43,129 bases of DNA, taken from Bacteroidaceae bacterium. Lineage in GTDB: Bacteria; Bacteroidota; Bacteroidia; Bacteroidales; Bacteroidaceae. Below, in pieces: positions 31,661 through 40,595 of this stretch. The stretch lies in NCBI GenBank assembly GCA_017526905.1, contig JAFXQT010000009.1:1-43129 (forward strand), given 5' to 3'. Positions within the stretch are counted from its first letter, which is position 1. Every line of letters begins with the position of its first letter. The position numbers and the translations under genes were made by a program. The notes under the pieces were generated by a model, which saw only the letters and a program-made list of their open reading frames with translations, did no database searches and was not told where the DNA came from.

Positions 31661-31853
31661 GGGGAACGGTTTTTAGGAATAACGTGAGGATGGTGACTTT
31701 ATTGTATGCCTGTGCAAAATCTATGACGGATGAATGTGGGCTACATATACATTTGTAAATGTCGAGTTGCAAACCTCCTCCCACAACACATTTCATCTCG
31801 CTGGTGTTCAGCAGTGCGCGATTCACTCCAGCTATCAACTTAATTCGTCTCAT
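31524..31853 (-). CDS. GG-leader natural-product precursor-like peptide (Bacteroidales GG family), probably degenerate
   Basis: From ATG 31853 (an ATG at 31913 is also possible): MRRIKLIAGVNRALLNTSEM then KCVVGGG, which has the leader layout of Bacteroidales GG precursors (MKKIKL .. LS..EM..I.GGG) cut after the GG by a C39 peptidase. The core begins LQLDIYKCICSPHSSVIDFA, with the CxCS pattern frequent in the family. The frame has no stop until 31524, overlapping the barrel gene by 137 bases in another frame, so the original end was probably lost by frameshift. It lies directly upstream of an exporter-type barrel and truncated C39 peptidase, supporting a RiPP/bacteriocin-type locus in decay. 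Confidence 0.5.
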   Translation of the reverse strand: MRRIKLIAGVNRALLNTSEMKCVVGGGLQLDIYKCICSPHSSVIDFAQAYNKVTILTLFLKTVPLAQALSTASVRNDDNVCHGRHRPRSHHRCRDGRRGAFCRVGMAAL

Positions 31854-31928
31854 AATAGTTGGTTTGAAGTTAATACTTGGCCCATCCTTCAGCTGGATCT
31901 TGCCGTTCAACATAGCTATGTTTGATTG

Positions 31929-32295
31929 TCATCCGTTGATCAGCCGGATGTATTTTTCCTTCCATGCATTGATGGAGTATTCCTTCTGGCATCTTTCCCT
32001 GGCTCGCCTGCATAGTTCCTGCTTCTTTCCATAGTCAAGAGCAAGGGCATGATTCAGTTGGCTGCCAACTGCTTCTCAAGGTGCATCGACTTTTTGCTTG
32101 AGATGTCGATGTGAGCTAATAAAGCCGTATCAGCTGTGAACATGTCCGGAAGATTGTTCCCGTCTGTTGCCACAATAAGCTTTCCACGCGCCATCAGCTC
32201 GAAATCATGGTAGGTCTGTGCGAGTGTGCTCCTGACGGCCTCGGCTATATAGACCTCGGCGTTGTAGGCACAGAGGAGATGCTGACTTTACTCAT
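31929..32295 (-). pseudogene. Glycosyltransferase pseudogene (GT2 N-terminus joined to GT1/GT4-like C-terminus)
   Basis: Reading minus from ATG 32295: MSKVSI, then after a one-base loss LLCAYNAEVYIAEAVRSTLA QTYHDFEL, the canonical family 2 glycosyltransferase start. It then passes without a break into MARGKLIVATDGNNLPDMF, TADTALLAHIDIS and, after another frameshift near 32067, LNHALALDYGKKQELCRRAR ERCQKEYSINAWKEKYIRLI NG and stop, typical of a family 1/4 glycosyltransferase C-terminus. At least two frameshifts and one large internal deletion or fusion are needed, so this is dead. It marks the junction between the toxin locus and the peptide locus. Confidence 0.75.
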
Positions 32296-32304
32296 GGGGC
32301 TATC

Positions 32305-32625
32305 CTATTTCTTGTTAGGTTTGACATCGAACTGATAGGTCAGCCCTACAGCCTCAGTGTTGTTGCCGACAAGGCTCTTCCTGATTTGCCATGTGCCCAT
32401 GTAATCCATCGAATCCACATCCAGCGTCGTGGCGTCGGTCAGTTCCAGCGTCTGTCCGAGCGGCACCGACAGCCCGCTCACAGCTGTAGTGTGCTTCACT
32501 CGCAGCTTCTCGCCCGTGGCCGCATACACATACTCGGTGACGTTGCCGTTGTGGAACTGGACGCGGCGGGGATGGCCGAAGAGGTTGGAAACCATGGTAA
32601 TAATACAGTCTTTGCCTATATACAC
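32305..32625 (-). pseudogene. Orphan RHS fragment
   Basis: 106 codons. GHPRRVQFHNGNVTEYVYAA TGEKLRVKHTTAVSGLSVPL GQTLELTDATTLDVDSMDYM matches a segment of the full RHS protein (coding region about 34050-34330: GHPRRIQHHNGNVTEYVYAA and so on) almost residue for residue, then ends VGLTYQFDVKPNKK and stop. The part before GHPRR is unrelated and AT-rich. It is a displaced internal copy, as often left behind at RHS loci by recombination. It could donate sequence to the intact gene. Confidence 0.75.
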
Positions 32626-32631
32626 TTCTTT

Positions 32632-33069
32632 TCACTGTGTGAGATAAGGTCCATTAAGTTCTTTACAGAACCAAACGTCATCAATACCACGTTTAGGCTC
32701 TTTACCTATTGGTATACCGCGAAAGTCCATCATTGCATTGCATGGAGGAAAAAGATTATTTTTCCTTTCGAAATCGCTGAATACAGATTCGATTGAAACA
32801 AAAAAATGCATACCTCTTTTCAATTTCTTTCCTTTATAAGCTTGATGCCTATTGTAAAAGCTGACAATTTTAAATAATGAGTCATTTCTATGAGCATATA
32901 TTACATATACGTCATTTTTTAATTTCTTTACTTTATTGACAATATAATAAGATGATGGATAGTTTACCATTTGTTTATTCTCAACAGTCTTACAGCTATT
33001 TAGTAAAGTAAATGGTAATAATATGTAAAGACCTATAGGTTTAAGGAAGGGTTTGAATAATTGTTTCAT
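32632..33069 (-). CDS. Putative immunity lipoprotein for the RHS toxin
   Basis: 145 residues from ATG 33069. N-terminus MKQLFKPFLKPIGLYILLPF then TLLNSCKTVE: a lipoprotein signal with a lipobox-like LLNSC. The rest (YYIVNKVKKLKNDVYVIYAH, VSIESVFSDFERKNNLFPPC, DDVWFCKELNGPYLTQ) matches no family I know. It starts 29 bases inside the end of the RHS toxin gene, the position expected for a cognate immunity gene, and shares its low GC content, unlike the flanking RHS core. The immunity role is inferred from position; a lipid anchor would place it in the envelope, where a delivered toxin would first act. Confidence 0.6.
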   Translation of the reverse strand: MKQLFKPFLKPIGLYILLPFTLLNSCKTVENKQMVNYPSSYYIVNKVKKLKNDVYVIYAHRNDSLFKIVSFYNRHQAYKGKKLKRGMHFFVSIESVFSDFERKNNLFPPCNAMMDFRGIPIGKEPKRGIDDVWFCKELNGPYLTQ

Positions 33070-36000
33070 CTGCCGATTCTTTATAGGGTTTAACATACCA
33101 TTCCGCCTTGACACATCCCTTTCCTATCTGTAAGATATTTCCATCCTTATCATAGTACCTAGAATAAACAGGAGGCTGATGCGCCGCTTTTTTGTGGGCT
33201 TTTTTATATACGGAATATGGGCTTTGGGAATTTGGACTAGAGACTTTGGCTTTCGCCGATATAATTGCACCTTCGAAGGCCTCTGTTAATTCGTGCATTA
33301 TAAAAGTACCTTTGGTAGAGTAAGTGTCAGCTTTGTCTAGTACTAGAGGGTTTACTTCTTGAAATGCAGTTGTGCGAACAACATTACCACTTGCATCTAA
33401 ATCTATATTATTGCCCATAAATGCCCCACCTACGAAAAGCGCACCTGTTGATGTCGTATTTTTATCCGTCGCTGTCATGTTTACAGCAATGTCGCAATTA
33501 TCAATCATTTTGATAAGCCTCTTAGTGTGTTTGCTTAAAAGTCCCTTTCTAACAATATTGTAACATAAATGATTTTCATCAGATAAATTTAGTTGAACTT
33601 TGTTGCCTATTATTGCTTGGAGTTGTTGTACTGCCATGTGTGCTAAAGGACCAGAAATAACAACCTCCTTCCCATCCGGATCCACATACTTCACCGGGTT
33701 CCCGGCACAATACATGTAAGGATTCAGGTGCGGGGACTGCTCGGCGAGCGGGTCAATCTGCGTGAACAGCCCCATGGCAGGGTCATACATGCGTGCCCCA
33801 TAGTCATACCAGTCCAGCCCGTGCATGCGGTCCAGCTCCTTGCCGTTGTACTTGAAGGGCTGGAAGCCCTGGGTGGAGGCATTGTCGCCCCACGGGCCGC
33901 CGTAGGCATAGTAGTCGTTGCGCTGCGCCATGGCTCCGTTGCCATCCACAACCAAGCGGACATTTCCCTGATAGTCTCTGATGTAGTAGAAGAAGGAGGG
34001 GATGTGTTGAATGCCAACTGCTACTGAGTGTGGCGGACGGTAGCGCTTTGGCATGACAGCGAAATAACCGCCGCCGAACTGGTACGTCAGTCCCACTACC
34101 CCGTGATGGTTGACGATGTCCTCCTTCGTAAGCTGCCATTTTCCCCAGTAGTCAACCGAATCCACATCCATCGTCTGGGCATCAGTCAGTTCCAGCGTCT
34201 GGCCAAGAGGAACCGAAAGACCTTCCACGGCCGTGGTATGCTTCACCCGCAGTTTCTCGCCCGTGGCTGCATAGACATACTCCGTGACGTTGCCGTTGTG
34301 GTGCTGGATGCGGCGCGGATGTCCGAGCAGGTCGTAATCGATGAGCGACAAACCTTTGTTGGCATCCTGCGTCAGGTCGCCGGCAGAGTTGTAGGTGTAG
34401 CGGGTGCCGGAAGTAGGAATGGTGTTAGTGACAAACTCGAAGATACCGTCAAAGATATTGGATACGCCATAGTCATAGATATATTGCAGTTTGTTACCCG
34501 CGTAGCCGTAGACGAGGACATCCATGTTGCCATTGTTACTTGCTCCATTGCCCGTACGGGTCAGCGAGGTGATGGCGCTGTTGCGGTTGTAGGTCATCTG
34601 CTCGGAATAGAAACTGGGGGCAGCGCTCATGTCATAGAGCGTGTGGTTGGCCGAAGTGAGACGGTCACGGTCATCATAGGTGAAGGTGTAACCATGGCCG
34701 CTGTTGGTATTGTTCCACCTCCACTTCATTGAACTGATGTTTCCGTTGTAACACGGTGTGCCTGCTCCCGTCTCGTAATAGAGGTCCTGCTTGAAGAGCG
34801 TGGAGTAGTGGCCGGAGCTCCTGGAGGTATTGATGCTTGTGAGCCAGCCGTGCAGGTTGTAGGTGTAGGCGGTGCTGACATGCGGGCCGTTCTTACGTTC
34901 CAAGGCAAGCCGTGCCAGGTCGTCGTAACTGTATGAGCAGACGCGGACGGTGGAGTCGGCGTAGGTGAAATCATGGTACTTAGGCTGCCCCAGATGTGCC
35001 TCATCGTAAGTGAATGTCTCTACGATGGGGAAGGAACGGTTCGCCGTATGAAGTGTCGTCTGCACCGTCAATGGCTTATCCGTGAAGTTGTAGGCGGTGG
35101 CAGTCGAGAGGAAACTGCCGTCGAGTAGTGACTGGCGCGTGTCCGTGACACGTCCGCGCTCGTCATAGTAGAGGGCGCTGAAGAGGTAGTGCCCGTCGGA
35201 CGTGGCGGTGATGGTGCCAGTGGGCAGTGTCGTGGCACGGGCGGGTGCAGGCGAGGAGAAGTCCCAGTCGGGTGCCTGGGCTGTCCAAAGTCCGCTGGAG
35301 AGGAAAGTATAGTCGTCATAGTAGTTGACGATTTCCAAGACCGGATTGGCCGGCTGGAAGTCCTGGCTCACGAAGTATCCTGTGCCGCAGAAGTCATAGC
35401 CAACGCTGCCATTGCGGCGGGCATAGACGGGTGCAGCGGGCGTGGAGTCCCAGCCGCTGCATGTACCTTGAATGACAGTCCGCCCCAACCCGTCATAGAC
35501 GAAGAAACGGTATCGCCCGGCGGCACGGAGGCGCGGATCCTGTATGGTGAGTATGCGATTGTCCGTATCGTAGGTATATTGGGTGGAACTTCCGCAGAAG
35601 GCCCTTTTGCTGGTGAGACGCCCACGTCCGTCATACAGATAGTAGGCAAGGTTAGTTCCGGCACCATTCTCCTGATACATGGGCGAAAGGATGAACCTGA
35701 GCTGGCCTCTGGTGTTGTAAACGTAATAGGTGTCATCGCCCGTGCCGCGCCGTTCCAGGACGGTACGGCCCAGCAGGTCCTTGTAAGTAGTTACGCTCAC
35801 CCCGTCCTCATCAGTATGTCGCTCGCCCGTGAGGCTTCCTTCCGGGTAATAGCCATCGGTAGCCGGCGCCAGGGATATATCGCTACGCACGCGATAACGG
35901 CGTACGGAATTGGCAGTGTTTGTCACATACTCGATGGCATGTCCCTTCCCGCTCCAGGCATCACCCGGAGTGGAAATGAAGGTGGGGCGGTCGAGTGCGT

Positions 36001-36376
36001 CGTAGGTGGTTGTGCTTAAGGCATGACTGTCTGAATAGGTATTCTGAAGGAAGGAACTGATTTGCGTCCATGTACAGTAATTGGTTGAATTTCCGCCGAT
36101 GGCCTTGAGCGTAGTAGATGAAGTCCGTCCCTTGGTATCGTATGAGGTATGGGTGTATAGCGTGCGGTCATACGGAAAGGGCGCGTTTCCTTTTTCAGCT
36201 AAGACGGATGGACGCCCCAAGCCGTCGAAGTACTGTACATCCTTGGTCCAGAAGCTACCCTGTGAATCCAAGAAAGTCTCCGTGAGCACGTAATTGTCTG
36301 TTGCAGCCTGTCCATAGGAAAACGCGGCTATGGCACAAAGCAGGAATGTGTAGATGTGTCGGCGTATCATGCTCAT
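33041..36376 (-). CDS. RHS-repeat polymorphic toxin with HELTE-containing C-terminal tip
   Basis: 1111 residues. Signal-like N-terminus (MSMIRRHIYTFLLCAIAAFS YGQ), DUF6443-like opening (TETFLDSQGSFWTKDVQYFD GLGRPSVLAEKG), many YD/RHS repeats, and the RHS-associated core ending YDYGARMYDPAMGLFTQIDP LAEQSPHLNPYMYCAGNPVK YVDPDGKE (to about residue 904), where the family cuts itself. The tip (905-1111) is AT-rich and unlike the body. It contains MHELTEAFEGA (H1028, E1029, E1032) and YKKAHKKAAH (H1061), suggesting a zinc metallopeptidase-type toxin. Starts 2 bases after the upstream RHS gene stops and overlaps the immunity candidate. Target and delivery are unknown. Confidence 0.85.
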   Translation of the reverse strand: MSMIRRHIYTFLLCAIAAFSYGQAATDNYVLTETFLDSQGSFWTKDVQYFDGLGRPSVLAEKGNAPFPYDRTLYTHTSYDTKGRTSSTTLKAIGGNSTNYCTWTQISSFLQNTYSDSHALSTTTYDALDRPTFISTPGDAWSGKGHAIEYVTNTANSVRRYRVRSDISLAPATDGYYPEGSLTGERHTDEDGVSVTTYKDLLGRTVLERRGTGDDTYYVYNTRGQLRFILSPMYQENGAGTNLAYYLYDGRGRLTSKRAFCGSSTQYTYDTDNRILTIQDPRLRAAGRYRFFVYDGLGRTVIQGTCSGWDSTPAAPVYARRNGSVGYDFCGTGYFVSQDFQPANPVLEIVNYYDDYTFLSSGLWTAQAPDWDFSSPAPARATTLPTGTITATSDGHYLFSALYYDERGRVTDTRQSLLDGSFLSTATAYNFTDKPLTVQTTLHTANRSFPIVETFTYDEAHLGQPKYHDFTYADSTVRVCSYSYDDLARLALERKNGPHVSTAYTYNLHGWLTSINTSRSSGHYSTLFKQDLYYETGAGTPCYNGNISSMKWRWNNTNSGHGYTFTYDDRDRLTSANHTLYDMSAAPSFYSEQMTYNRNSAITSLTRTGNGASNNGNMDVLVYGYAGNKLQYIYDYGVSNIFDGIFEFVTNTIPTSGTRYTYNSAGDLTQDANKGLSLIDYDLLGHPRRIQHHNGNVTEYVYAATGEKLRVKHTTAVEGLSVPLGQTLELTDAQTMDVDSVDYWGKWQLTKEDIVNHHGVVGLTYQFGGGYFAVMPKRYRPPHSVAVGIQHIPSFFYYIRDYQGNVRLVVDGNGAMAQRNDYYAYGGPWGDNASTQGFQPFKYNGKELDRMHGLDWYDYGARMYDPAMGLFTQIDPLAEQSPHLNPYMYCAGNPVKYVDPDGKEVVISGPLAHMAVQQLQAIIGNKVQLNLSDENHLCYNIVRKGLLSKHTKRLIKMIDNCDIAVNMTATDKNTTSTGALFVGGAFMGNNIDLDASGNVVRTTAFQEVNPLVLDKADTYSTKGTFIMHELTEAFEGAIISAKAKVSSPNSQSPYSVYKKAHKKAAHQPPVYSRYYDKDGNILQIGKGCVKAEWYVKPYKESADETIIQTLP

Positions 36377-36378
36377 AT

Positions 36379-39300
36379 TTATTGAATAACGTCCAGTGGA
36401 GGTGAAATATTGTTTATTTCCGATGAAAAATGATATTTGTATCGTTCAACCAGTTTGAAATCATGGTTGCGGATGCTTGTCAGACGGCCAAGGCGATCAT
36501 AGTTGTAGTAGGAAATGACCCCGTTCTCTGATGCCATGGCTACGGGCTTGCCCCTTCCGTCATATACATAGGTGGTGGCTTTGACCTCGGGATATGAAAA
36601 AATGCTTTGCCCTTGATACTTTACCACATCAAGCGGTGAGAGACCTTGGTACGCGGCAGAAGGATCGTAGTCGATGGAATCAGGCATTTGGGCTGTCTCC
36701 AGCATGGGAATCCCGTTGACTAAGTACGTATTCGTCACATCCAGTGCCCTTTCATACGGACTCATTACAGAAGCGATCAAACGATCCTTGTTATTCCAGA
36801 AGAGCTGAGTCGGATAATAATTGCCAATTTCCTTGAACGTGAGAAGCTGTCCTGAAGATGAATAACGATCATAGGTAACAATGTTCAGGGGGGTGGAGGA
36901 ACCGCCGATAAAGGTCATTTCCTGTTGGGGCAGGAACTTTCCGAAATACACGGAATAGCATGTTGAATCTACACGTGTGGTAGTGTTATTGTAGCATGTG
37001 GTGGTCGAGGTCCGTGGAAGAAAGCATGGGTTTGGTGCGTCGGTCTTGTATCTATACTGATGTTCAAGACTGGTCCCGTTTCGGGTGATGAACTCCGAAG
37101 TGCATTTCCTGAATCGGGGGAACGGACTATCGGCAGCATTGAAGTCTGTCATCGAGTATGAAGTATGCTCTGACACCGTTGATTCACCGTATTTTGTGGT
37201 TGTATTGGTACTTACTATGTCATATTTTGGATAAAACAGTTTGTATATACATCCTACGCCATGTATCTGACAGTTGCCTTCAACCAATACGGTGAAGTTG
37301 GAGGCATAGGAAAATTGCTGGAGAAAAGCAGTCGTGTCCTGCCTATAGGTGTACTGGGTGGACTGTTCTGTCTCACCCTCTGGATTTTTGATGATGAAAG
37401 AAAGAAGCCGCCCACGCATGACCCCCCGGTCGCCAAAATGATCGTAGGGAGAAACTGTTCCTGGCTGCCCGGCCAGGAAAGGGGACGACGTGATAACAGG
37501 AAGGCAGTCTTTCATTTCTGAAAAGTTGCTGAAATGGTATTGGTGAGTACTGCCATCTCCGAATCGTTCGGTTACTTGGGAATACCCAATATGGGGTCCT
37601 GCAGAGGTGAACAGCGGGATGACGGGAAGGGACTGGTATGACTGGATCAAGTAGTTTCCGGCCTGCCAGTACCAGCCATACTGAGGCTTGGCAAAAAGTT
37701 GCCCGGATGATGCCCCTGTCTCATCCTTATAGATGAATTCTCTGTTGGTTACTTCATCAGACGCACTTCTTTCCTGTATGGTGTGAACCCGCAGCCCTCC
37801 GGCAGTCCCATTCTCCGCTTCCATCTCTTGTCTGTTTGGTGACAAGTAACTACTATAATCATTCAGTTCATATTCGATTTGGCAACTACCGCCCGTAGGA
37901 TATACAATCTTTTTTAACATTCCTGCCTTCGCTTGATATAGACGAGGAAGTCTATCACTGGTATTACCTCCGTTATAGTAACCCCAATGATCATGTTGGT
38001 TGCTAAGATAGTCGGCAGGAAGAGCTTCGTAATAATTATAAATGAAGGTATAGCAATATGGCGAAGAGGCTTGTCCGTGAGCGCCGATAAAAAATAGCTT
38101 TATTCCTGAAAGGTGCACCCTTCCTGTGTCGGAATATTCCATTTGGTACTGTGAAGTTTTTCCCCCACAATGATACCTAATGGACGACAAAACCTGAAAG
38201 TCTATGGCGGCCAGCGGATCGTCACCATAATTGTTATCAGGTGTGCTACGGTATGGTTTTAAGGTGTTGGACGGCGCTTGCAGATAATAGGATTGATATT
38301 GGCCATAATTTCCATTGATCGGAAATATGGAAAGAGAAGTACTGCCATTAGTATATAAAGAAGGGTACAGTTGTCTGGAAGTTTCGTCGGAATCAAAAGC
38401 TTTCGTCCAATGGAAAGAAAGAGAATCCCCTCCCCGTGCTTCAATCGCGGTAAGAAATACAGGCAAGTTCAATGTACCCGAATAAGGGGAAGATGTACTG
38501 GAACTACTATGGCCATTTACTTCAATTTCAGTAGTTATGGTAGTACGGAATAGCTGGGCCTGAAATTTTCCACGGCAATACGTCAATTCATACAACACCA
38601 CGCCAAGCCTGTCCTGTACTTTCGTCAGGTACCAGCTGGTAGCCACCCAGGGTACTTGCTTCTCATTGCTGCTGGAATGAAACAGATCTGTAGAATACTC
38701 TATTGCATTTGCTTGATGTCCAAACGTATATTTGTTGCCCTGATCATCATAGAGGATAAAGCCCTTGATTGCGTGTGGCTGAGAAAGGGAGGAATTGCCC
38801 GGATAAGTGCTGATTACGGGCTGGATGTAGTTGTCTTGGTCGTTTATGTCAAAGTCAACAGCTATGTTATTGTCACTGCTCACCTTCCACTGTCCGTCGT
38901 TACCCAAAAAGAAATGGCCGCTCATACCCATGAAGTTAAAATAGAATATGTCTGGAGAGTAATCATTCAAGAGATAGCTCTCGTTGGAAAGAATGTCAGA
39001 GCGTAATGAGCCGTCACTGTTTATCATGTCACTATGAGATGAAAAATAATTATGTAGCAAGTTATAGCTGGGAAACTCATTATGGAACTGCATCTCATCG
39101 CAAAAATTGTTCTGTATGCGTGTAATACATCCGCCCGCATCGAGTGTCCAGCCACTGCCGAGAGGTCCGGGCAGTTTGTTCAGCAGAATTCCGGAGGTGT
39201 CATAAATTAGATTGATATCCATTGAAATGCCCCGTTCTTCAAAGTGGTGGACAGGTACCGAAATACCACCCCTTCCTGTATGGTAAGAAACAGGAATATC

Positions 39301-39474
39301 GCCATAGCGTCCAAGATCCGTAGCATGTGGAGTTGGCATGCGCCCGAGAATATCTCTGAATGGTTGACTTGAAATACTTGTACTTAACACAAGTGCCAGT
39401 ATTAGGATACACGTGCGTACTATTTTATAGTCTGATATTTTCGTTTGCTGTGCTTTATAGTTCAACCTTTTCAT
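36379..39474 (-). CDS. RHS/YD-type shell protein upstream of the toxin gene
   Basis: 1031 residues. Hydrophobic export signal at residues about 18-36 (IVRTCILILALVLSTSISS). The N-terminal domain YGDIPVSYHTGRGGISVPVH HFEERGISMDINLIYDTSGI then GPLGSGWTLDAGGCITRI is the standard start of Bacteroidetes RHS proteins (VSLYTG.p.isipl .. lGLGWSLnaGG). It ends with YD repeats (TYVYDGRGKPVAMASENGVI SYYNYDRLGRLTSIRNHDFK) but has no core or tip. It is 2 bases from the next RHS gene, so one shell may be built from two polypeptides, as in TcB-TcC of Tc toxins; that comparison is inference. The first 20 bases overlap the upstream gene. Confidence 0.8.
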   Translation of the reverse strand: MKRLNYKAQQTKISDYKIVRTCILILALVLSTSISSQPFRDILGRMPTPHATDLGRYGDIPVSYHTGRGGISVPVHHFEERGISMDINLIYDTSGILLNKLPGPLGSGWTLDAGGCITRIQNNFCDEMQFHNEFPSYNLLHNYFSSHSDMINSDGSLRSDILSNESYLLNDYSPDIFYFNFMGMSGHFFLGNDGQWKVSSDNNIAVDFDINDQDNYIQPVISTYPGNSSLSQPHAIKGFILYDDQGNKYTFGHQANAIEYSTDLFHSSSNEKQVPWVATSWYLTKVQDRLGVVLYELTYCRGKFQAQLFRTTITTEIEVNGHSSSSTSSPYSGTLNLPVFLTAIEARGGDSLSFHWTKAFDSDETSRQLYPSLYTNGSTSLSIFPINGNYGQYQSYYLQAPSNTLKPYRSTPDNNYGDDPLAAIDFQVLSSIRYHCGGKTSQYQMEYSDTGRVHLSGIKLFFIGAHGQASSPYCYTFIYNYYEALPADYLSNQHDHWGYYNGGNTSDRLPRLYQAKAGMLKKIVYPTGGSCQIEYELNDYSSYLSPNRQEMEAENGTAGGLRVHTIQERSASDEVTNREFIYKDETGASSGQLFAKPQYGWYWQAGNYLIQSYQSLPVIPLFTSAGPHIGYSQVTERFGDGSTHQYHFSNFSEMKDCLPVITSSPFLAGQPGTVSPYDHFGDRGVMRGRLLSFIIKNPEGETEQSTQYTYRQDTTAFLQQFSYASNFTVLVEGNCQIHGVGCIYKLFYPKYDIVSTNTTTKYGESTVSEHTSYSMTDFNAADSPFPRFRKCTSEFITRNGTSLEHQYRYKTDAPNPCFLPRTSTTTCYNNTTTRVDSTCYSVYFGKFLPQQEMTFIGGSSTPLNIVTYDRYSSSGQLLTFKEIGNYYPTQLFWNNKDRLIASVMSPYERALDVTNTYLVNGIPMLETAQMPDSIDYDPSAAYQGLSPLDVVKYQGQSIFSYPEVKATTYVYDGRGKPVAMASENGVISYYNYDRLGRLTSIRNHDFKLVERYKYHFSSEINNISPPLDVIQ

Positions 39475-40519
39475 TGTAAATTTGTCCGTTCACATTCAGA
39501 TAAAGTACATATATGCCGGACTTCAGGCCGTTGCCGTCCAAACGTAGGATTCCGGTAGCCCCAGAGGAATCAGTTGTCGTTGCACGTCGATAGACCATAC
39601 CCATGTGGTCGCAGACGATGGCGTTTATGGTGGCATCGGCATCCAGTGTGTAGGCAATGCTAATCGTGTTGCCGGCAACGGATACGCTATAGTGGATAAT
39701 TGGAACTGCATTCGCACGGTCCAGAGAGTCATTAATGAGGATTTGTCTATTAATGCTATCTTCCAATATCATCTGATCGGAAGGCATTGTGCAGTAGGCC
39801 GTTTGCTGGCAGGAAACAGGTGTCAAATCATGATAGATGGTGATCGTGGAGGTTTCAAAAATTGGGTAACGGTATCCATGCGCGAACCACAGATAATGTT
39901 CTTCTATTCGTTGCTTCCTGTTTTCTTCCTCCGCAGACACACTATCCCCTGGATGGTGCTGACTGATGGATGAAGTCGTGATATAATGTAGTCGTAGTAC
40001 ATTATACAGTGTGTCGGCATCGTTCAAGTAAATGGTTCCCGAAGCATCAGCCTCTACATCCATTGTGCCATGTTGCTCCAATAACTGTTTTTTGCAATAG
40101 GTTCCCAGTCCGTGAAAAGGCTGGATGAAGTGATTGCCATAGGCAAAGGGAAAGGCGTTAATTGTCAATGGGGTCTCATAGTACATGCTCTGAAGCGCAG
40201 TCTCATAACCCGAAAGCAATAGGGAATCATTGCGGCATAGGTATTTCCGAACCAACCTTGATTCCATCCCCTTGAGGTAAGTAGAATCGGAGTCACGGCA
40301 GAACCAAAAACTGTGACACATATCTTCCGGCTGTATGTCCCGTAAATCCCAAATAACATTCTCACCTGATTCCCCGGCTTCAAAATAGGTAACCTGTTTG
40401 CGAATGATGGAGTCACCTTCACGTGGCATATTAGAAGGGGTAGTCAAGATGTTCTGTGCCCATGGCTTCGTATATAAGCTTAACACGAAGAGGATGAAAA
40501 ACAGGCATTTCTGTTTCAT
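39455..40519 (-). CDS. Secreted protein with type IX-like C-terminal sorting tail
   Basis: 354 residues. Signal peptide MKQKCLFFILFVLSLYTKPW AQ. The central region (GENVIWDLRDIQPEDMCHSF, AFPFAYGNHFIQPFHGLGTY) has no family that I recognise. The last about 85 residues (ISIAYTLDADATINAIVCDH MGMVYRR .. LRLDGNGLKSGIYVLYLNVN GQIYNEKVEL) form a beta-sandwich with the sequence pattern of type IX secretion sorting domains. Second gene of the RHS operon, overlapping the shell gene by 20 bases. It may help place the toxin complex at the surface; function not established. Confidence 0.75.
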   Translation of the reverse strand: MKQKCLFFILFVLSLYTKPWAQNILTTPSNMPREGDSIIRKQVTYFEAGESGENVIWDLRDIQPEDMCHSFWFCRDSDSTYLKGMESRLVRKYLCRNDSLLLSGYETALQSMYYETPLTINAFPFAYGNHFIQPFHGLGTYCKKQLLEQHGTMDVEADASGTIYLNDADTLYNVLRLHYITTSSISQHHPGDSVSAEEENRKQRIEEHYLWFAHGYRYPIFETSTITIYHDLTPVSCQQTAYCTMPSDQMILEDSINRQILINDSLDRANAVPIIHYSVSVAGNTISIAYTLDADATINAIVCDHMGMVYRRATTTDSSGATGILRLDGNGLKSGIYVLYLNVNGQIYNEKVEL

Positions 40520-40559
40520 AGTAACGCCATTATTAGTGGTACTGAATCATAACTTGATT

Positions 40560-40582
40560 CCATCGGGCAAAACGCCCGATGG
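40560..40582 (-). terminator. Hairpin between the DUF3244 gene and the rest of the RHS operon
   Basis: CCATCGGGC pairs perfectly with GCCCGATGG around a 5-base loop, 14 bases past the DUF3244 stop. No T-tract follows in the leftward direction. It may attenuate transcription or protect the DUF3244 mRNA end. Confidence 0.5.
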
Positions 40583-40595
40583 AAACGGTAAAAAC

